This document shows positions 60,609 to 64,000 of a stretch of DNA of 64,000 nt, one piece after another. The DNA is from JAVBKV01 sp031553885 (lineage in GTDB: Bacteria > Bacteroidota > Bacteroidia > Bacteroidales > Azobacteroidaceae), in the NCBI GenBank assembly GCA_031553885.1, contig JAVBKV010000040.1:62001-126000 (forward strand), read 5' to 3'. Each line of letters begins with the position of its first letter. Positions within the stretch are counted from its first letter, which is position 1. Made by a program: the position numbers and the translations under genes. The notes beneath the pieces were generated by a model. It made no database searches. It had not been told where the DNA came from and saw nothing but the letters and a program-made list of their open reading frames with translations.

Positions 60609-61253
60609 CAAATACTCCTCCAGCCCCTGTCTCCTCAACTTGCATGCAGGGCAATGTCCACACCCTTCAGCAATGATTCCGTTATAACAGGTGAGGGTCT
60701 TGTCCCGTACAATTTCGAATGCACCCAGTTCGTCAGCCAGTGCCCAGACTTCAGCTTTATTACGCCACATAAGAGGAGTATGGATGATAAACTGTTCATC
60801 CATTGCTAAGTTAATGGTTGCATTTGTGGACCGGATAAATGTATCCCGGCAATCGGGATAACCGCTGTAGTCTGCTTCGGAAACGCCGGTGACAATGTTC
60901 TGAATTCCATGAGAACGTGCAATTACTGCAGCAAAAGTCAGAAAAATCAGGTTTCTTCCCGGTACAAACGTATTGGGGTAGGAGTCCCCGGGTTTCTCCT
61001 GGTCCATAACGATCCCCGGATTCGTCAGGGAGCTTTCTGCCAGTTGACTGATAATGGTCGCATCCAACACCTGGAACGGAACATGTATCGAAGTTGCTAT
61101 ATGACGGGCAACTTCTACTTCCTGCGAATGCCGTTGTCCGTAAGTGAAGCACAACGTCTTTACTTCTTTAAAATTTTTCAATGCCCAGAAAAGGCAGGTC
61201 GTAGAATCCTGTCCTCCGGAAAAGAGTACCAGTGCTGATTGATTTGTTTGCAT
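60588..61253 (-). CDS. queC: 7-cyano-7-deazaguanine synthase
   Basis: 221 residues. PP-loop ATPase motif SGGQDS (12-17) and a C-terminal zinc site with Cys189, Cys198, Cys201 and Cys204 (CGHCPAC). Converts carboxy-deazaguanine and ammonia to preQ0 with ATP. QueF follows in the same direction. The C-terminal tail is altered by the heptad repeat, after the conserved region, so activity should be unaffected. Confidence 0.96.
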   Translation of the reverse strand: MQTNQSALVLFSGGQDSTTCLFWALKNFKEVKTLCFTYGQRHSQEVEVARHIATSIHVPFQVLDATIISQLAESSLTNPGIVMDQEKPGDSYPNTFVPGRNLIFLTFAAVIARSHGIQNIVTGVSEADYSGYPDCRDTFIRSTNATINLAMDEQFIIHTPLMWRNKAEVWALADELGAFEIVRDKTLTCYNGIIAEGCGHCPACKLRRQGLEEYLELRIEN

Positions 61254-61272
61254 CGTTCTCTGTTTTTTAATT

Positions 61273-62736
61273 TTACTCCATCTGCTCCAGGCGTTTTATA
61301 CCTTCCCTGTTGAATGTAATCCGGTAACGTTTGTATTCGGATTGATTCAGGTAATTGAAATGGATAATGAAATTCAGATAATATATTTTTTCGCCTTCGA
61401 TAATCTGATAATTGTCCTGTTCGTCGACGATATATAGAGGAACATGAGCATCATCCATTTTCTGAATAAACGGGTAAACATTAAAACGGATGATATTGTT
61501 CACCCCCGAAATAGGATATACATTGTTCTCATTGATATCTTTCCGGTTGAGCAGCATATTCAACCGGTATAGAATGATTTTTTCATCATTGATCCGGTTT
61601 TCCGCTTCCATAATAGCCGAGCGGTTCCGAATCTGAATTACTTCCTGAGGTGTCTGTTGTTCTTTGATGAACGACTGACTCTCCTTGTACCAGCCTATTT
61701 TTGAATTGTTTAAGCTGATGTCTGTCCGGTTGTCAAAATAGCGGCTGTCCAGTTTATGAGCAAAATAAAAACGAGACAATTCTTTAATCCGGTCTTTGAG
61801 CATATAGGCAACAACCAGAGCAATGAATAGGGGTAAGGTAAAGTTTCCATACCTGAATTGGAACGCAAATGCAATAACTGTGGCAAAAATCATGGAAATT
61901 CCTGCTGCCAGGCTGTAGTAAAACTGGCGGACGATGGTACCGTCTTCCCTTTTTTTTATGGTGAGGAAAAGATGGCTTTCAATGTATTTTTTCAATGCTC
62001 CGAACCGGCTGACAACTGTCCGGTTATTGTCTTTACTTTCTTTTTCGATTAATAGATAGCCGTTTTCCTGCTTGTAATTCACTTCATAATGAACGAGTTG
62101 CAATAATATGTCCTTATTCGTTTCGAAGGAAGAATCGTTCAAATCATCCAGACTTTTAATCAGTTTAAACGTTTGTAATTCTACGATATTGCTCATGAAT
62201 TCGTCACCGAACAGGTAATATTCGAAAACATTCTGTTCGATGGTGTGTACATGAATGACTTGTTTGAGTTTGCGGTAGCCTGATGTTATGGCCGTAACAT
62301 TCTCCAGGTAATTGTTGATCAGAAATTCCCGGTCTTTAATGGAACGGCAGTTTTTGATATGCAGGGTTTCTTCCCTTAATGCACTTTTCAGGATGGATTG
62401 AAACATCTTGATTTGAGTTTCATAATCCGCAATATTTGTAGCAGTCGGTTGACTGGCTACTTTCTGAAACGATTTGTTTAACAATTGAAGAGGAAGGGCT
62501 TCCGGGTTAGCAATATCCCGCAACAGGTAGATCGGAGTAATTAACCGTACGTTGGATTTGAAGTCTTTGTAAAAATCCGTTTTGGAATAAGTGTATTTAT
62601 TGATATCAAGAGCATTCGGAATAAATACCCACATATTCATCGAGAAATCACTGACTTCCTGTTTGATATTCGCCGTGAATCCTACCTTGAATTCGATGGA
62701 GAACTGGTCGTGTATTTTTACAAATTCTTCGATCAT
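61273..62736 (-). CDS. membrane protein of unknown function
   Basis: 487 residues, no signal peptide. A ~270-residue N-terminal region, two TM segments (about 271-310: SLAAGISMIFATVIAFAFQF and LPLFIALVVAYML), then a ~175-residue C-terminal domain with mixed strands and helices (FNREGIKRLEQME at the end). No family recognised. It overlaps the EnvC-like gene by ATGA, so translation is likely coupled and a cell-envelope role is possible. It ends 19 nt before queC. Confidence 0.75.
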   Translation of the reverse strand: MIEEFVKIHDQFSIEFKVGFTANIKQEVSDFSMNMWVFIPNALDINKYTYSKTDFYKDFKSNVRLITPIYLLRDIANPEALPLQLLNKSFQKVASQPTATNIADYETQIKMFQSILKSALREETLHIKNCRSIKDREFLINNYLENVTAITSGYRKLKQVIHVHTIEQNVFEYYLFGDEFMSNIVELQTFKLIKSLDDLNDSSFETNKDILLQLVHYEVNYKQENGYLLIEKESKDNNRTVVSRFGALKKYIESHLFLTIKKREDGTIVRQFYYSLAAGISMIFATVIAFAFQFRYGNFTLPLFIALVVAYMLKDRIKELSRFYFAHKLDSRYFDNRTDISLNNSKIGWYKESQSFIKEQQTPQEVIQIRNRSAIMEAENRINDEKIILYRLNMLLNRKDINENNVYPISGVNNIIRFNVYPFIQKMDDAHVPLYIVDEQDNYQIIEGEKIYYLNFIIHFNYLNQSEYKRYRITFNREGIKRLEQME

Positions 62737-64000
62737 CTGGCTAACCAGTATTCGGGGTCTAATTTAGTCTCTTTATGTCTTATTTCAAAATGGAGGATTG
62801 TCCCGTTTCCAGGATCTGTAGCAATTTTCCCTATAATCTGTCCGGTTTTGACTTTATCTCCTTTCTGGATATTGACTTCGGAAAGATTGGCATAGATTGT
62901 CATGTAATTACCATGTAGGATAATCACATTCGCTGTACCGAATCCGGGGACTTTAAAGATGGAAAGAACCTCGCCGTCAAAAACAGAGCAAGCCATATTG
63001 CCAGCCGATGTTTGTAAATCAATTCCATGATTTGTCGTCGTTACATATTGTAAATCTGCATGCTTAACCAATCCGAAATGCTTGACGATTGTGTAATTAC
63101 CTTTTATCGGAGAAGGTAATCTGCCTTTGTTTTTTTCGAAATCAAGAGACAGTATCGTATTTTCTTTACTAATAACCGGTGCCTCCGGTTCTTTTTTTAC
63201 TTCTTCGACCTGATGCACTTCGTTGGAAGGAGAAGTTGTTGTTTTCGCTTTTTTTTCATTTTTCTTTTTTGCCAGTGCCAATGCCTGGGCTTCGGCTGTG
63301 GCACGGGCTGCACGTTCGGCACGTTCAGCACGGGCAATTTCTTCTGCAATGATTTTATCGATTTCGCGGTTAAGGGCCTCTGCCTCCTTTTTCTTTTTAT
63401 TGAGTTCCGACAGAAGTGTTTTTTGCTCTTTTTTCAAGTCCTGGATTTCTATTTTATAAGAATCTTCTTCTTCCTTTAATTTATCTTCCTCTTTTATTTT
63501 TCCCTCAAGCAGGGCCAGCTTTTCTTCTTTGGTTTGCAGGAGTTCTGTTTTTTCTTCTTCCACTCGTTTGTGTTTATCAATAATATCTTCCGCTTTCTGT
63601 TTTTGCCAGTTGGAATATTCTCTCAGGTATAGAATTCTCCGGTAAGACTGGGAAATGTTTTGAGCGGAAAGTACAAACAGAAGCTTATCCTGGTTGTTTT
63701 TATGGGAGTACATTTTTCGGAGCGATTCGGAATAAGAGTCTTTTTTTACTTTTAATTCTCGTTCCAATGTTTTGACATTGACTTCTTTACGATGGATTTC
63801 TTCGTCGATGGACTGGATTTCTTTGTTTAACAAAACAATAACTTCCCTTCTTGCCTGAATTTGCTTACTTCTCAGGTTCAGCAGGTTAATCGCATTACTG
63901 GTTGTTTTTTTATTTTCGTTCAACAATTGAGTGGTAGCCTCAATCTCTGCCAATGCTGCTTTTCTTTTTTTCTCCAGTTCTTCTTTGGACGATTGTTGAG
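62733..64000 (-). CDS. EnvC-like murein hydrolase activator (degenerate LytM/M23), 5' end cut by window
   Basis: The frame is open to base 64000, so the N-terminus (signal peptide) is missing; a TTG at 63953 is not a real start. About 230 residues of coiled coil are followed by an Ala/Lys-rich linker and a LytM domain of ~130 residues. The zinc ligands are not intact: the HxxxD-type motif reads NHGID, with Asn where the first His belongs, and HxH reads ILH. As in NlpD and EnvC, this suggests a non-enzymatic activator of cell-wall amidases in cell division. The next gene overlaps by 4 nt. Confidence 0.88.
   Translation of the reverse strand, partial: QQSSKEELEKKRKAALAEIEATTQLLNENKKTTSNAINLLNLRSKQIQARREVIVLLNKEIQSIDEEIHRKEVNVKTLERELKVKKDSYSESLRKMYSHKNNQDKLLFVLSAQNISQSYRRILYLREYSNWQKQKAEDIIDKHKRVEEEKTELLQTKEEKLALLEGKIKEEDKLKEEEDSYKIEIQDLKKEQKTLLSELNKKKKEAEALNREIDKIIAEEIARAERAERAARATAEAQALALAKKKNEKKAKTTTSPSNEVHQVEEVKKEPEAPVISKENTILSLDFEKNKGRLPSPIKGNYTIVKHFGLVKHADLQYVTTTNHGIDLQTSAGNMACSVFDGEVLSIFKVPGFGTANVIILHGNYMTIYANLSEVNIQKGDKVKTGQIIGKIATDPGNGTILHFEIRHKETKLDPEYWLAR

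Overview
The window looks like a chromosomal segment of a Bacteroidales bacterium. The sequence shows several -7 elements of the form TAnnTTTG, many lipoproteins with an LxxC-type lipobox, DUF3575/DUF5119/fimbrillin pilus genes, a TonB-dependent receptor with a carboxypeptidase-like N-terminal domain, type IX secretion (T9SS)-like C-terminal sorting domains, and a fused GldF-GldG protein. The genus cannot be fixed from this alone. A gut or oral Odoribacter/Butyricimonas/Parabacteroides-like organism would fit, but that is a guess. No rRNA, tRNA, CRISPR array, intact insertion sequence or prophage was recognised.

Layout. 1-6255 (+): 5'-truncated PutA, a secreted (alpha/alpha)6-barrel glycosidase-like protein and a pirin. 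6677-8562 (-): two paralogous HTH proteins of unknown role. 8825-10702 (-): two lipoproteins, each with its own terminator. 10815-17514 (-): a compact TetR-TolC-HlyD-ATPase-ATPase-permease-permease efflux operon in which most genes overlap by 4 nt (ATGA). 17710-21841 (-): a GH2 exo-glycosidase and a lipoprotein joining a DUF1080-like domain to a PHP-like domain. 22668-25353 (+): a type V (FimA/Mfa-like) pilus cluster. 25613-30038 (+): GldF-GldG fusion, dnaN and a DnaQ-like exonuclease. 30507-32381 (+): an erythromycin-esterase-like exported protein.

32450-42149 (-) is the region I find most interesting. Eight co-directional genes run from a TonB-dependent receptor through a DUF4876-like lipoprotein, a DUF6850-like outer-membrane barrel, an ABC ATPase, its permease and a DUF4857-like membrane protein to a Cys/His-containing OB-fold lipoprotein and a PepSY-type membrane protein. 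The set suggests envelope-spanning uptake or handling of a metal, haem or siderophore, but no substrate can be read from the sequence.

42428-52448 holds a T9SS cargo protein with an internal duplication, a lipocalin-like lipoprotein (-), a large GH2 beta-galactosidase, and an exported fusion of a xylose-isomerase-type TIM barrel to a GH78-type rhamnosidase. 52564-58262 (-) is an ECF sigma/anti-sigma unit followed by small secreted proteins, a broken gene, a lipocalin-like lipoprotein and a 1058-residue LRR surface protein. 58665-64000 holds a cold-shock protein, a 48-residue Cys-rich membrane protein, an outer-membrane barrel, queF and queC, an unknown membrane protein and an EnvC/M23-like protein cut by the window edge.

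Two repeat systems cross the gene map. One is a family of 7-bp-period repeats directly after stop codons inside operons, with a TAA or TGA in most units. The other is a set of REP-like segments with mini-hairpins, one of which is inserted in frame into the signal peptide of the HlyD-family lipoprotein.
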